From Todiramphus chloris collaris (taxonomy: Eukaryota > Chordata > Aves > Coraciiformes > Alcedinidae), in the NCBI GenBank assembly GCA_025345505.1, contig JANVCC010000130.1, positions 10,922,736 to 10,986,735 on the forward strand: 64,000 nucleotides of DNA. The letters are read 5' to 3'. A model generated the notes under the pieces. The model saw only the letters and a list, made by a program, of their open reading frames with translations. It did no database searches and had not been told where the DNA came from. How positions within the stretch are numbered: the first letter of the stretch is position 1; every line of letters starts with the position of its first letter. The translations under genes were made by a program, and so were the position numbers. Of the stretch, positions 1 through 33,700 are shown piece after piece.

Positions 1-1627
1 GTTGATCACAGCTTCCGTAGAAAAAACTGTCTTGGAGCAGTCATTCTGGTCTGGTGCCCAGCATGGACGTTTCAATCTGGGATAGAGAGGCCAGGGTAGA
101 GACAGGTTTTGAAGGGTCCTTTTTACTCAGTTACTGAGGTTGGGGAATGTGGAGGTTGTTTTCTTGTTTTGGTTTAGGTTTTTTTGGGTTTGTTTTTTTG
201 TTTGGTTTTTTTTTTTTTGTTTGGGGTTGTTTTTTTGGGTTTTTTTTGTTTTGTTTTGTTTTCTTCTTCCAGATTTAGGTTATCCCTTCAAATTCTCCAG
301 GGCAGTTTTCTCCCATAGGTAGAGCCTTATTTGTAGATCCTACGAGGCACTGGAGCTGGATCACTGCCCTGGGCCAGCTTTGTGTTCTGCTTGGTTTCTT
401 GGTTTTTCTCTTTAACTTCTGAGTGCAGGAAAGAAGCAGAACAGATGACTTCATAAAGTGACTGAAAGTTTGTACACTTAAAGGCTCTTTTTGTGTTTGT
501 TTGTTTGTTTGGGTTTTTTTTACTGTATTTGAAAGATATTTTAAATTCTAATGAACACAACCACAGTAAGTAATATTATTCTGAAGATGTAGCCATCATG
601 TGCATTAAGGTACTTATTTTTATACTTGATAGATTGCTTTGTACAGTTTTATTTAAACTTTTAAAAAATAAATAATGTATTAACTACTTTATTCTCTGCA
701 GCAGACATTTTTGTTTTCAAAGATTTGACAGAAGGCTATGGTATTATTAGAAACCCTGCAATCAGACTAGAAGTTCCTTGGGAGAGAATTATCTTGGTTT
801 ATGTTTTGTTATAGTATCTGACATACAGAACTTTGGACATTTGGGAGCTTTAAGGTTGCTCAGTTTCAAACCTGGTTACCAAGGGGCTGCTTTCAGGTAA
901 CTATTTCAGATGAGGAAAAATGCAACTGGACATATATGTACATGTAGGAAGTATACAGATTTTCTGTGATGTATAGTAATCAGAAGGGGAAAAAAAAATG
1001 GTTAAGATAGTAACATGATTAATCCCAGGAACTCAACATTGTTTATAGCCTTTAGACATAGGTGCACCCTGTATCACAGTAGTTACTACTGCAATGAGAA
1101 ATTTCTCTGTAGCAATTCCTGGGAGTACCATAGAAAGCAGAGAAAGGAGAAGTACAACTTCTCACAAAAGTGGAAAATCATAACAGTTGCTACTCAAAAT
1201 ACAGAATTGTAATTTGCTTGTTCCTACAGACACCACTTTTATCAAACTTCAGCAAATGTAGCAGACAATGGTGTTGTTGGGTAATGAAGTACAACAATTT
1301 GCCTAGCTGTGGCATCAATGCTGTGTCATGACCTGCTTTCCAGGCAATACCGGAGCTCTCACAGGAGACCCTAGTAGGTGGTGGGCACATTTCCATCAGG
1401 GCTTTTGTCCCTTGGGTGTGTGCTGGCCAGTCACCTAACAAGCTATTTGCCACGGAGAGGTCAGATACCAGCTGGAACCCATGTCTGCTGCAAGGTCCGA
1501 GATAGTGCTTTTGCTTCTCCTGCTGCAGACCCATTGGATGTCCTCTTGCTCCTGACCCAGGCTTTTCCTCCTGGTTTTTTTTTGGCCCTCTCACATGTGT
1601 CTTCTCTCTCTCTCTCTGACTTCCCAG
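1..1627 (+). other. DENND5B: DENND5B intron (3' part), upstream of first visible exon
   Basis: No exon is recognised here. The stretch holds T/G-rich low-complexity tracts near 158-262 and 493-530, and a (CT)n run just before the acceptor at 1626-1627. A small exon of the linker region could be missed because that part of the protein is poorly conserved. Confidence 0.7.
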
Positions 1628-23959
<22,332 letters not shown>

Positions 23960-24210
23960 CATGGCTTTGCTGAGAACTTCATTATTCCTTTCCCAAGCAA
24001 GCAAACCACAATTGGAGACCTGTCAGGACTTGAGCACGATGGTAGACCAGCACTGTAAGGCAAAGCTGCCAGTTTCAGCGGGAGTGGGAAGCCCAGTTTG
24101 TGCCCGATGGGAACTGTCCTCTAAAGCTGCAGAAAGCTAAGATGCAGTATTGTAGTTTATTTGAAACAGAAATTTAGTATAAAATAGAGTATTTTCATGT
24201 GTTAGATGTG

Positions 24211-24218
24211 TGTAAATA
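24211..24218 (+). promoter_or_regulatory. Pumilio-type motif TGTAAATA in 3' UTR
   Basis: Exact match to the PUM consensus UGUANAUA on the sense strand, about 250 bases after the stop. A second copy is at 24397-24404. Binding is inferred from the motif only. Confidence 0.6.
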
Positions 24219-24306
24219 TGCTATCTTCTTTAAGAAATTATATTACTCTAAGAAATTTTTCTTAGACTGAATGTTCTTGTTCTGACTATGAGTAGCTTAA
24301 ACCCAG

Positions 24307-24360
24307 GGGAAGGACTGGGGTGGGAGGGTGGGGGAGGGAAGGACTGAGGTGGGAAGGGAT
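24307..24360 (+). repeat. 29-base tandem duplication with G-quadruplex motif
   Basis: GGGAAGGACT begins at 24307 and again at 24336, with the same following pattern (CTGGGGTGGG versus CTGAGGTGGG). The first copy holds four or more G runs with single-base loops (24317-24338), a canonical quadruplex pattern on the transcribed RNA sense. Confidence 0.85.
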
Positions 24361-24396
24361 GTCGCTACTTGCTTGCAAGGAAGAAGCCAATCAGTG

Positions 24397-24404
24397 TGTA
24401 AATA
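24397..24404 (+). promoter_or_regulatory. Second Pumilio-type motif TGTAAATA
   Basis: Exact consensus match, 186 bases after the first copy and downstream of the G-rich duplication. Confidence 0.6.
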
Positions 24405-24850
24405 CAGCGCAAACTCAGCAGGGCTTTTTTCAGGCATTGCAACTTAATGCAGCAAATACCATTATGTAGCCATTGTAATTGTCTCACTCTTGGAAATGTT
24501 GTGAGCATCTGCTGGTTTACCTGACTCTACATGGTCTCTCTTAGGTTTTTGTTTGTTCGAAGACTCAATCCTTTCCATGCACGCAAGCCGTGAGTCATCA
24601 TTTTCTGTATGGTCTTTTGTGTCACTTCTGTTGATCTCCGAAAGGGGAGACAAGCACTGGAATACTTACACACTGGAGAGGAGGACTGTTGTCAGCCTCA
24701 AAGCCAGAGAGTAGGAGAGACCTGTTTAAGCAGTGCTGCTGCAGCCTGAGGTGGGGAACAATGGCTTGCTTGACTCACTCAGTGTGTCCCTTGCCTGTCT
24801 AGATGATCTGATGATTCCCCTTCCCCCTCAGCCAGTTTGTGTTGTCGATG

Positions 24851-24871
24851 CCCCCCCCCCCCCCCCCCCCC
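24851..24871 (+). repeat. C21 homopolymer in 3' UTR
   Basis: Twenty-one consecutive C. In RNA such tracts bind PCBP proteins. Length may be affected by sequencing error. Confidence 0.85.
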
Positions 24872-25826
24872 ATGCTGAAGAATTTGGTCAATACCAAATT
24901 CTCGTTGTACTTGAGAAGAATCATTGCTGCAGAGAGACAAACACCAATGTTGCTGTGCTACTGAACTGTATCAGGTGGTTTTGAAATGCTTACAGTTTAT
25001 AAGTCTTCCTTTATCTCACAGAATGAGTGTTCCTAGGAAGTACAAGATCTTTAATGGGTTTTTTTTAATTATGCAGCTATGGAAAAAAAAAAATGAATGA
25101 AGCAAAGGAGGTAAAAAAAGAATCTCACTTTCATATTTTGAGGTTCCTCTCCTATGCTTTTACAGTTAAAATGTTAGTAATACAGTATGTATATATGGAC
25201 ACAGCTCTCAAAGATGAACTGGGAGCAATTGAAATCACTAAAAATTTTACCAAGAGATTACATGAAAACCATCTTGTGGATACTACCATGCAGCAAATAC
25301 GGAGTGTTTTCCATTCTTGTGGATGGGAGTTGAAAGGATCTGAGGGAATAGTTAGCTTCATCTGGTTTTAATTTTTGGAAGTTAGTTTAAACACAGGTGT
25401 TTGTTTCCACTTGTTTATTCCCTATGGTCTTGGCCGTGTCGTCAGTAGATTTCTGTGGCTGTCTCACCAGCAGCTGTGGCTTGGGAAAGGCCCCTGGCAG
25501 CTACTGTTAAGTGTATTGCCTTGCACTGTACTCCAGTGGCATTAGGAGGAACTTGGGAATGGTGGGCAGTAGCAGGTCTTGGTACAGTGTGCATGTGGTG
25601 GAGAGAGGGATGAGAGATAAAGAAAAGGAAAGAGGATGAAAATTAGGGTTTGCTTTCTCACCTACCTTTTGCCAAGCTTCTCTACTTTACTGTGGTCATT
25701 CTGCTGTCCAGTTCTTATACCAGCCCTCACTTTAGTGTAAATGTTTTACATCATAGTCCCAGACAGAAGAAAATTCTTCATGTGACTTTGTTTCCTTAGA
25801 AGGGAGAGCTTTATGTTATAGTTGTC

Positions 25827-25854
25827 TTTTTTTTTTTTTTTTTTTTTTTTTTTT
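25827..25854 (+). repeat. T28 homopolymer in 3' UTR
   Basis: Twenty-eight consecutive T on the sense strand (U-rich in the transcript). It could be the reverse-oriented A-tail of an old insertion, but no flanking element is recognised. Confidence 0.85.
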
Positions 25855-26224
25855 GTTCCTAAGAAAGAAGTAAAATAACACTGTCAGGGAGTCATTGACT
25901 TTAATGAGGGTTCTAGTTTTTAATGAGGGTTTTCCAGCTTTCTCCTGGGCTTGTACTTCCTTAAACTGACTAAACTCATCCCAACTACTGTAAGCAGCAC
26001 TTCCATGCCACTACTGTGGGTGTGAATAGCTAATGTAAAGGTTTTGAATGAGTTAGTAGCCTGAGCCCTCAGCTCTGTGACATCTCTTTTACATTTCCAG
26101 AAATGTGAAGTTGGGGGTGTTAGGGTTTTCTGCCTGGCCAGGTAAGTCTGCTTAAAGTCAGCAGAAGATGCATGACAGCCCTTCAGCAGCAGTTGAAAAT
26201 GCGTCCCTAGTACTTAACTCCATC

Positions 26225-26230
26225 AATAAA
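26225..26230 (+). terminator. AATAAA, possible internal poly(A) signal
   Basis: Sense-strand hexamer within the DENND5B 3' UTR. Usage unknown. Confidence 0.4.
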
Positions 26231-26834
26231 TTACACATTTAGCATCGGAAACCATGTGGCAGCATTATTTGGTAATGACTGCTTAGGATGTTTTGATTTC
26301 TGTTACATCTCAAGCCTTTTATGTCTAATGACTGCTATACATGATTTTTTCACGCCCAACACAGTCTAAGTGACTTTCATTTTACTGAAATAATAACCGC
26401 TTTAGTCCTTGGATTTCTTCATGGCATCATCTGCATTTGCTATCTGGATACTTCTCAAAAGTATACTGCTGCATACTTCTCCAAAGACTATTTATGACTT
26501 AAGCAGCCATAACATTGATCCGACATGACATGGGCTAAGTGCAAGCAGGATAAAGTGAGCACCTCTAAAGCACAGACGAATAAACCACGCAGAGAAAAGG
26601 GCAATAACTGCATGAAATCTTTCTTAAATTAAAATAAGTCAAAACCTGAGGAAATTTGTAATTCAAAACAGGGCCTTCCCCCATTTCAAACTACATTAAG
26701 GAACCTTTAGCACTTAACTTCAACACAACTTCACATCAGCTTTTTCAGCAAGTGTTGACTTGTTTGGTTTTGTCAGGTTTCACATCATAATATATACAGT
26801 TAAAATTATGTATGTCTAATATTTTCTTGTAGGC

Positions 26835-26840
26835 AATAAA
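26835..26840 (+). terminator. AATAAA, possible internal poly(A) signal
   Basis: Sense-strand hexamer about 2.9 kb after the stop. Usage unknown. Confidence 0.45.
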
Positions 26841-27747
26841 ACACCCTAAGATATGTTGAAAGGGGCACAGCTGAGTGCCTCGGATTCCTAGAAGACAAGT
26901 TATTTGACAGACTTGGGAGTATGGTTCTTTGTAGTGTATTTTTATTCTACCATGTATGAAATTTTTTTTTTTTTTTTTTTTGTAGACTACTTTTGTTTAT
27001 TGGAAACTGTGAGGGTTTTTTTCTGTAATGTTTACAGAAATCATTCTACCCACTGGAATGGTAAGAAACCCATCAGGATTCTTCTAAGCTAACACAATTT
27101 TTACTTCAGTGTTAAAGCACCTTCTTTGGTTGAGAAAGGGAATCTTGGAAAAGACCAAAGTTCTCTGGTATCTACTTCTAAAAAAATGATAAAAAATCCT
27201 ATTCAATACCCTCCTGCAGATGTCTGAGTTTGCATAGTCCTGTTATACTAACATCCAGCATGGTAAACTTGAGGGAGTCAGAGAATCAAATGCCTCACTA
27301 TGTACAAAATGTGTATTTATAATTCTCTGAAGCGAATGAAATTCTACTGTTTAGTGAAAAATCTACTCTTGTTTATTCCAAGGTGGTTTGTGTAATTAGA
27401 TATCACTGTTCAAAAACGTCTTTTTAGAGTAGTTGCGCAATGGCATATTTGAGAAAATTCCTTCTTTCAATCAAATGAGGGTGCACATCTTAAGGGGAAA
27501 TACTGTATGTTACACTTGAAATGTACAAATGTGCCCTTTATAGCTTAAAATGATCCTTAAATGTCTCCATTAAGTATATTTTGTCTTTACATTATTACTA
27601 ATTCAATAAGAACTGGATTATTTTCAAGACAACATTAGTAAAAGTATTGTTATATCAAGCACTTTAACATACATACCACAAACTGACATGGGTTTTTCAG
27701 GTTTTGAAGTACATTGAAATACAGCTTTTCATGCTATGTCCTTTACA

Positions 27748-27753
27748 AATAAA
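27748..27753 (+). terminator. AATAAA, likely distal DENND5B poly(A) signal
   Basis: Hexamer followed by GT-rich sequence within 30 bases (GTGAGAATATTGTTCAGTGT). It is the last sense AATAAA before gene-free DNA. Confidence 0.65.
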
Positions 27754-27775
27754 ACTGTGAGAATATTGTTCAGTG

Positions 27776-30700
27776 TCACTTTCTCCTTGCAGAGGAACCA
27801 GGCGGTTTGAGTCTCAAACTGAAGAGCTGATCTGAACCTGGAGGGCATGTTTCATAAAGGGAACAAAACGATTTGGCTGATAGTGACTCCTGGTACTGGA
27901 ACTTGCTGGAGCAAAGAGGGGGAGAGAGGGTCTGAGGGTCAGCTCTCAAAACCTGCCCTTCTGCCTCCCTTGACGCAAAAGTCTGACTGTGCTGAGCCTG
28001 ACCAGCTCTTCATTTTCAAGGCTTAGGTGGAAAGCATGGCTGATCAAAGGGAAGATGGAAAGGGGGTGGCAGTGAAGTTTAGCTTTTGCCAGGGCAACCT
28101 TTGCTAGGCAGCCTGAGTTTTTCTCCCATACTATCTGGAGCACAGAGGGAGGAGTGGGAAGAAGTGGGGCAGGATCCTGTTGGCAGGAAAATCAGAAGTG
28201 TGGGATTAAGTGCAGCTGAGTGTGTCTTTCCTTTCTTGACAGGGTTGCTCTGATATTTGAACTCAGTGTTAAAAAGCTGGAATGAAACTCATGCCCTCAG
28301 TCTGCAGTTAGCATGTCTCGTAAGAAGAGAGACTGATAGAGAGAGGTGGGTTCCTGCAACAAAAAAAGGTGCAAAAAGAATAATAGTGAAATGCCCCTCT
28401 TAGTAATTAAAGGCTTTTCTGAGTTGGACTGGATTCTCAGAAATTCTCTCCATCCTGTCCTTCCCAGCTCTAGGTCTGCTGGAATTGGCAAAAATATGAA
28501 AATTTTTGAAAACTGTGCATTTGAAATGCAGTTCCCTGCATATGTGTGGCTGGTGTGAGGTGGGGCATGTCTGTTTGTTCGTTTTAATTCTCAGTTTTGA
28601 AATGGCAGAGAATCTCAGGAGGGGAATGAAAGTCTCAGAGCCTGAGACCGTATGTGTGGAAATCCTGGAAAGCATCATTTGATGATACTGAAGGTTTTGA
28701 GCAGTGTAGTGGCAAAATTATAGGTTCCCATAAATGTGAACAAAATCCATAGAGCTGCTTGTGGTCAAATTTCAATAGGAGTGGCCATACTTAATACATC
28801 TCCTTACCAAATGTGTTAGCCTTAAGTATGTAAATTAGAGATAGTGAGACCTGACACCTTAAAGGCAGTAAGTACTTGAAGGAAAGCAGGACTAAACTCG
28901 TCCTGATGAGGAAGTGCAAATAACTTCCTCCCCACTGTGCTGTCACTGATGCAGTCAGGGAACACTGAAATGTTTCCTGCAAAGGTTAAGTAGAAGGAAA
29001 CTGTCTGAGAAAACTTGCATGGGTAGGAGTTGAATAGCTCACTGATCTAGTTTGTTCCTTTCCAGCATTTCAGGTAAGCTTGTTGAAACAAATTTTGCTC
29101 AAGGTTAAGAGCCAAGCTCCTTCCCTGTTTGTTACCCCATCAGCTCAGAGGTTGAGGCTCCTGTTATTTCAGTCAGGGAGCATTTCATTGCTGACGTTCC
29201 TATTTTCTCTCCTGCTATTCCATCAGACGTGTATCATTATAAGCTGATTTGAGCTCAGCACAGGATGTGAAGGGAATGGGAAGATTTCTCTACCAGTCTA
29301 TCTGGTGGCTGGTTAAGGTAATCTGATGAAGCTGCTGCAGAGCTGATTTGTCAGCAGAAAGCTGTAGTTCTGCAGGAAAGCTTGATGCCTTAATGGGCCT
29401 ATCTGTATTCCCACAGGCCTTGCAGGGCATCTCAGCTCCTCTGGAAGAACTTCTGTCAGAAGAGGCTGTTACCAGACAAATTATTTTCTCCTTTAACCAA
29501 GCCCACCTTTGTCTCAAAGGAATGGGATGGGGGGGAAGAAGGAGCTAAAGAGAAAGATTAGCCAATTCCCCCAGATCCTTATCTACAGCACATTTTTTCA
29601 AAAGGTGGTGCTGTAAAGAGACTTCATTGCTGTGTGATTTAGTGACAACCTTGTCATATAATTCAGTGGGATCCATAAATATTTGTGTTTTATACCAGAT
29701 AGGCTGAAGTATTTATACCAGTTACTCTAATATAATAAAGTAATCTGTAAAATATTGTTTCTCCTGCTTGTAGTGGTTATCCAAGTCTTGTGCAAGTCTA
29801 CTTGTCTTGCACAAGGAGTAAACATCAAAGACAGCTAATGCTTGCAATTATTTCTCATTATGCAAAATAACTGTCCTTTGCCCAGTATGGACCCCTTAGT
29901 TTTATATGACCCTTTCCCTGAATGATCCATTTACTTCTAGAGCTGGTCAGAGCAGCAAGTTAAAATGGGTGAATCATGGTGTGGTCTGTTCAGCTTGAAG
30001 CCTGCTGTGGGGTGAAGTGCTAAACAAGTGAATGTGGCAAATGAAAAATTTGAGTTTTATTTGCAAAGTGCATTCGGCAGGACTGTGCAGCAGATGCAGT
30101 TCCTGAGGAGCTCAAAAGCTTATCACAGGGCATCTATTCTCCCAGCAAGAGGCAGGCATGGAGAATTCAAGAGACATCCCAGTCTTCACACAGCACATTC
30201 AGTGCCAGATTCTCTTCTGCTCACACAGCTACCTGATGCAAGCCTAAACTAAAATGAAATTAAACTCCACCCTCAATATCAGCCAGATATTGGGTTTTGA
30301 TACCCTGCGATCCTTGCGTTCTCCTGCTTTCCACAAGAGGTTTTCACAAAGGTTGGTGTTCACCTAGGGAAGACATTTTCCTTACCCTCCCTCTGCTCCT
30401 GGTGAGGAGAAACCTCACTTGTCTGCTTTTAATTATGCCTAGAGAAGTCCAGCAGAGGCAGCTTGCAGAGGCTAAACTAGCATTAATCTTTCTGAATATC
30501 CCCTCGCAGCACTGTCCTCACATACTGAGTTCATTTCTTCAAAGGCATCCAAGTGATGTATTAGCAAGTTCTTGACACATCAAAAAACAGTTTACAGGGG
30601 TGAAATCGAAGGGTCATGGACTGAGGTAGTTGTATATTTTACAAACTATTAATAATTCAGATATGAAGACAAAGTCCTTATTTGTCTTAAAGAAGTACAG

Positions 30701-33700
30701 GGTAAAGACCAGAGTATGTGACTTCCATTTATTTCTAGGTCTCCTTGACTTCCACCAATAAGCAATTTGCTTACAACACATCCCATTTTGAGCTGAGGTA
30801 CAGAGTGGTGGTACTTCACTTCAGCCAGTCTCTGCCCTGCCAAACTAGGCTGTTCTGCCTTGGCGTTAGCAACTGCTCATCCAGTGTCCATGGGTGTGTG
30901 ACCGAGAGGAAATTTTCAATGCTACTGTGACAGAAGTACCCTAAGGTCTCACCTGTGTTTAATGCTAGCTTAAAGGCATTGGTAAAACCTGTTGATTTTC
31001 TGTGCAAGTCTGTCTAGCTGTGTATGGTTAGAGAGTTTTGTTATCATTATAACAAATTGTTATAACAAAAGAACAGTCTTTCTTCGTATTTAACTACAGT
31101 ACAGAGATTATGGTCACCATCTGCAGTGTGATAAAGCACCACAGAAATGCATAAAAATACTTGCTTGGCTGTTGTGTGAGGATGGCAACCGATTCCCCAC
31201 AAAAAGGGTGGAAGAGAGAAGATGCTTTCCAAGAGCAAGTCTCCCTGACTTTTCATTCTGAGTCTCAAAGTTCTCCTAGAAGGTACAGCCATCCATTAAC
31301 ATCAAGTTAATCTTGTCCCCTCTCCACCCCACAACCTGTCCCTGCTCCTTGCAAGCCCAGATAGATGACCACCCATACCAGAAAATGCACAGTAAAAGAC
31401 ATACAAAGTGCTGACAACAGATTTCCAGCAGAAATGGTCAGTACAGCAGATAATAACCTTAGTTGTTGTTTGGTTGGTTTTTAAAAAGGCATGGAATTAA
31501 TTTCAAATTAACTGGGAATTCATCCCAAAGACTATGCTTCTCTACTTGAGACAGCTGTGAACTCTACCATTAAGTCTCCTTAGCCTGTTTCTTCTGCTCA
31601 GTGCTCTCACCCGAATTGTTTATCTGCTTGCATACGTGCAACTTTTGAACTGTCATTACCCCATGAGATAAGTAGGATGTGTTCTAGGTTGCACTATATA
31701 ATATGAACCCACCAGCTTGGAATTAGTGTGGTTATTGCCTTGCTGGAGATGTAAACCTCCTGCAGATGGTCTGTGGGTTCTGACTGTGTAAGTAGTATGA
31801 AGCTAGCTGAAAGTGGGTGTGGTACACAGGACATTCCCTCCTCCCCCCCCATATACACACACACACAAAATGCCTTTCAGAAAAACTGCATTCAGGGTCC
31901 GTAAGTGGAAACATCACCCCATGGCTGTACCCAGCTTTCATGTTCTTGAAGCTGTGGAAAAGGTCTCTGTTCATGGTAACAGGAACACAGGAGAATTAGG
32001 AAAAACTTGCAGACCAGAGAAGCTATTTAATTCATCCTCTGCATGGACTTTGTTAGAAGAGAATTTCGGATGTCAGCAGGAATTTGTGCTAGACAGGGGT
32101 AGTGTGGTAGCTGTGATCAGTGAGAAATAGGATAGCTGTTCTAGGCTTAGTCATTTGTGTTTAACTGGCACAATGCTGAGAAGCGAGAAATGAACTAGCT
32201 GCTCTTCAACTCAAATGGGTGTCCTAGGAAGTGCAAATAAAAGTTGATCCACCATGGCTTGCTGAAGTCAGTGAAAGCTCCTAAAACCGATGAGGTTAGA
32301 CAGGCATTCATGAGCACTGTGGTCTGCTAACCTATTTGTTTGCTCACAGAAGAGAAGCAAATCTCTTTCAGGAAAGTAGTAAAGTGACTGTTGTTGCTGC
32401 TTTCCACACAAGATGTTTATTAAGCCAGTCCCACTCTTACACATAAGAGTTTGCTTTTAGGTGATCTTGGCATTTTAAGTAAAAATGCTTATCTCTGCGA
32501 AGGGCCAGGCTGGTGCTAATGAAGATATGCTAAAACCTTGTGTTCATCTTTTTGGTGATGATAGCCTGGAAGAGAGATGTGGCAATACACAGTGTCTGAC
32601 AAGCAGGAGATTGACCCTGAAGACTGCCAGTGTTGACTCTGGGTAGAGTTGTGAACAGCGTGGTTTGTCTTATCACTAAGTGCAGGATGTCCTGGATAGA
32701 TGCCACCCAGCCCAGTATCACAGATTATGTTTGTGGGCAAATCTCAGCCCCCATTCTCCTAGGTAGAGCAGGACCTACTAGTACAAGACAACAGTGCAGG
32801 CATGCCCCTTTTCTCCCCTCCATGGTGCACTCCAGGCTGTAGTTACCAGAAGCACTTTGCCAGATAGAGCCTGGATGCATCAGCCTGTTACTTGCACTTG
32901 GCCTGTACCTGAATTAATGGTTCCTTTGACATTGGAAGTTAAATCTGTTGCAATGGGACCAGCTCCTGCAGTTTTCATCCAAACAATGATGCAGGGCTAC
33001 TAGCAAGTTTTCCCAAGCATTGCCTGGTCTGGTTCTATTGCCATCCAAGCTGGTCATGCTCCTGGAGAGGTCTAAGGCTGAGCTACTGAGCAAAGTCACT
33101 CCTAAAAGAGCTTCCTGGAATGCCCCTCTGTCCTTTGGACCTCACTCCTTTCAGGTTTCATAAGCTAAGGGGATTCTGAGTGACTTTTACTTTTGTGCTG
33201 AGAATAAGGGTTATGAAAGGAAGAAGGAAGCAGCAGAAAGATGGAGAAAGAAGCCTGTAGCTCATTGAGGTGGCTCTCAGCAGTCAGTGTTTCCATAGAA
33301 GAACCTCCCTGACTTCCCTTGCCAAAGTATTGCTTGGGGGAGGATGGCAGGAGGGCTCACACTCCCTTCTCTCCTCCCAAAACTAAAAGCAACCTTCTGC
33401 CTCTGGCTTAGGCAATTAATCAGGTAAGGAAAAGGACTCTAAGGCACAATACACACTGTAACGTCTTAATTGATTTTCCCCTCCCCCTCTTTCAAAAAAT
33501 ATTTGTCTGCAAGGGTCTGTACTGTTTTTTCCTTTTTTTAGCTATGTTGGCACAGGAGTCATGTGTAAGGAGTTGGGAGACGATGGTAGCAGCTCTGTGT
33601 CTGTATAATCACTCATGGCTCTCTTACTTAGCTAATTAAAACCAAACCCCCTCTAGCTACTCTGAAAAATGTAAATAACATTTATTAAAACATTCTTCTG

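Larger units (their letters stand above)
23960..27775 (+). other. DENND5B: DENND5B 3' UTR
   Basis: Follows the stop codon with no further coding exon. Three AATAAA hexamers lie in sense orientation (26225, 26835, 27748). The last has GT-rich sequence just downstream and is the likeliest distal end, giving about 3.8 kb. The UTR carries two Pumilio-type UGUAAAUA sites, a G-quadruplex motif, C21 and U28. The exact end is inferred. A transcript could stop earlier or continue. Confidence 0.75.

Noticed and set aside
25093-25371. 92-codon frame in the DENND5B 3' UTR
   Set aside because: It lies in the untranslated region, has no known domain, and the upstream coding frame already has its stop.
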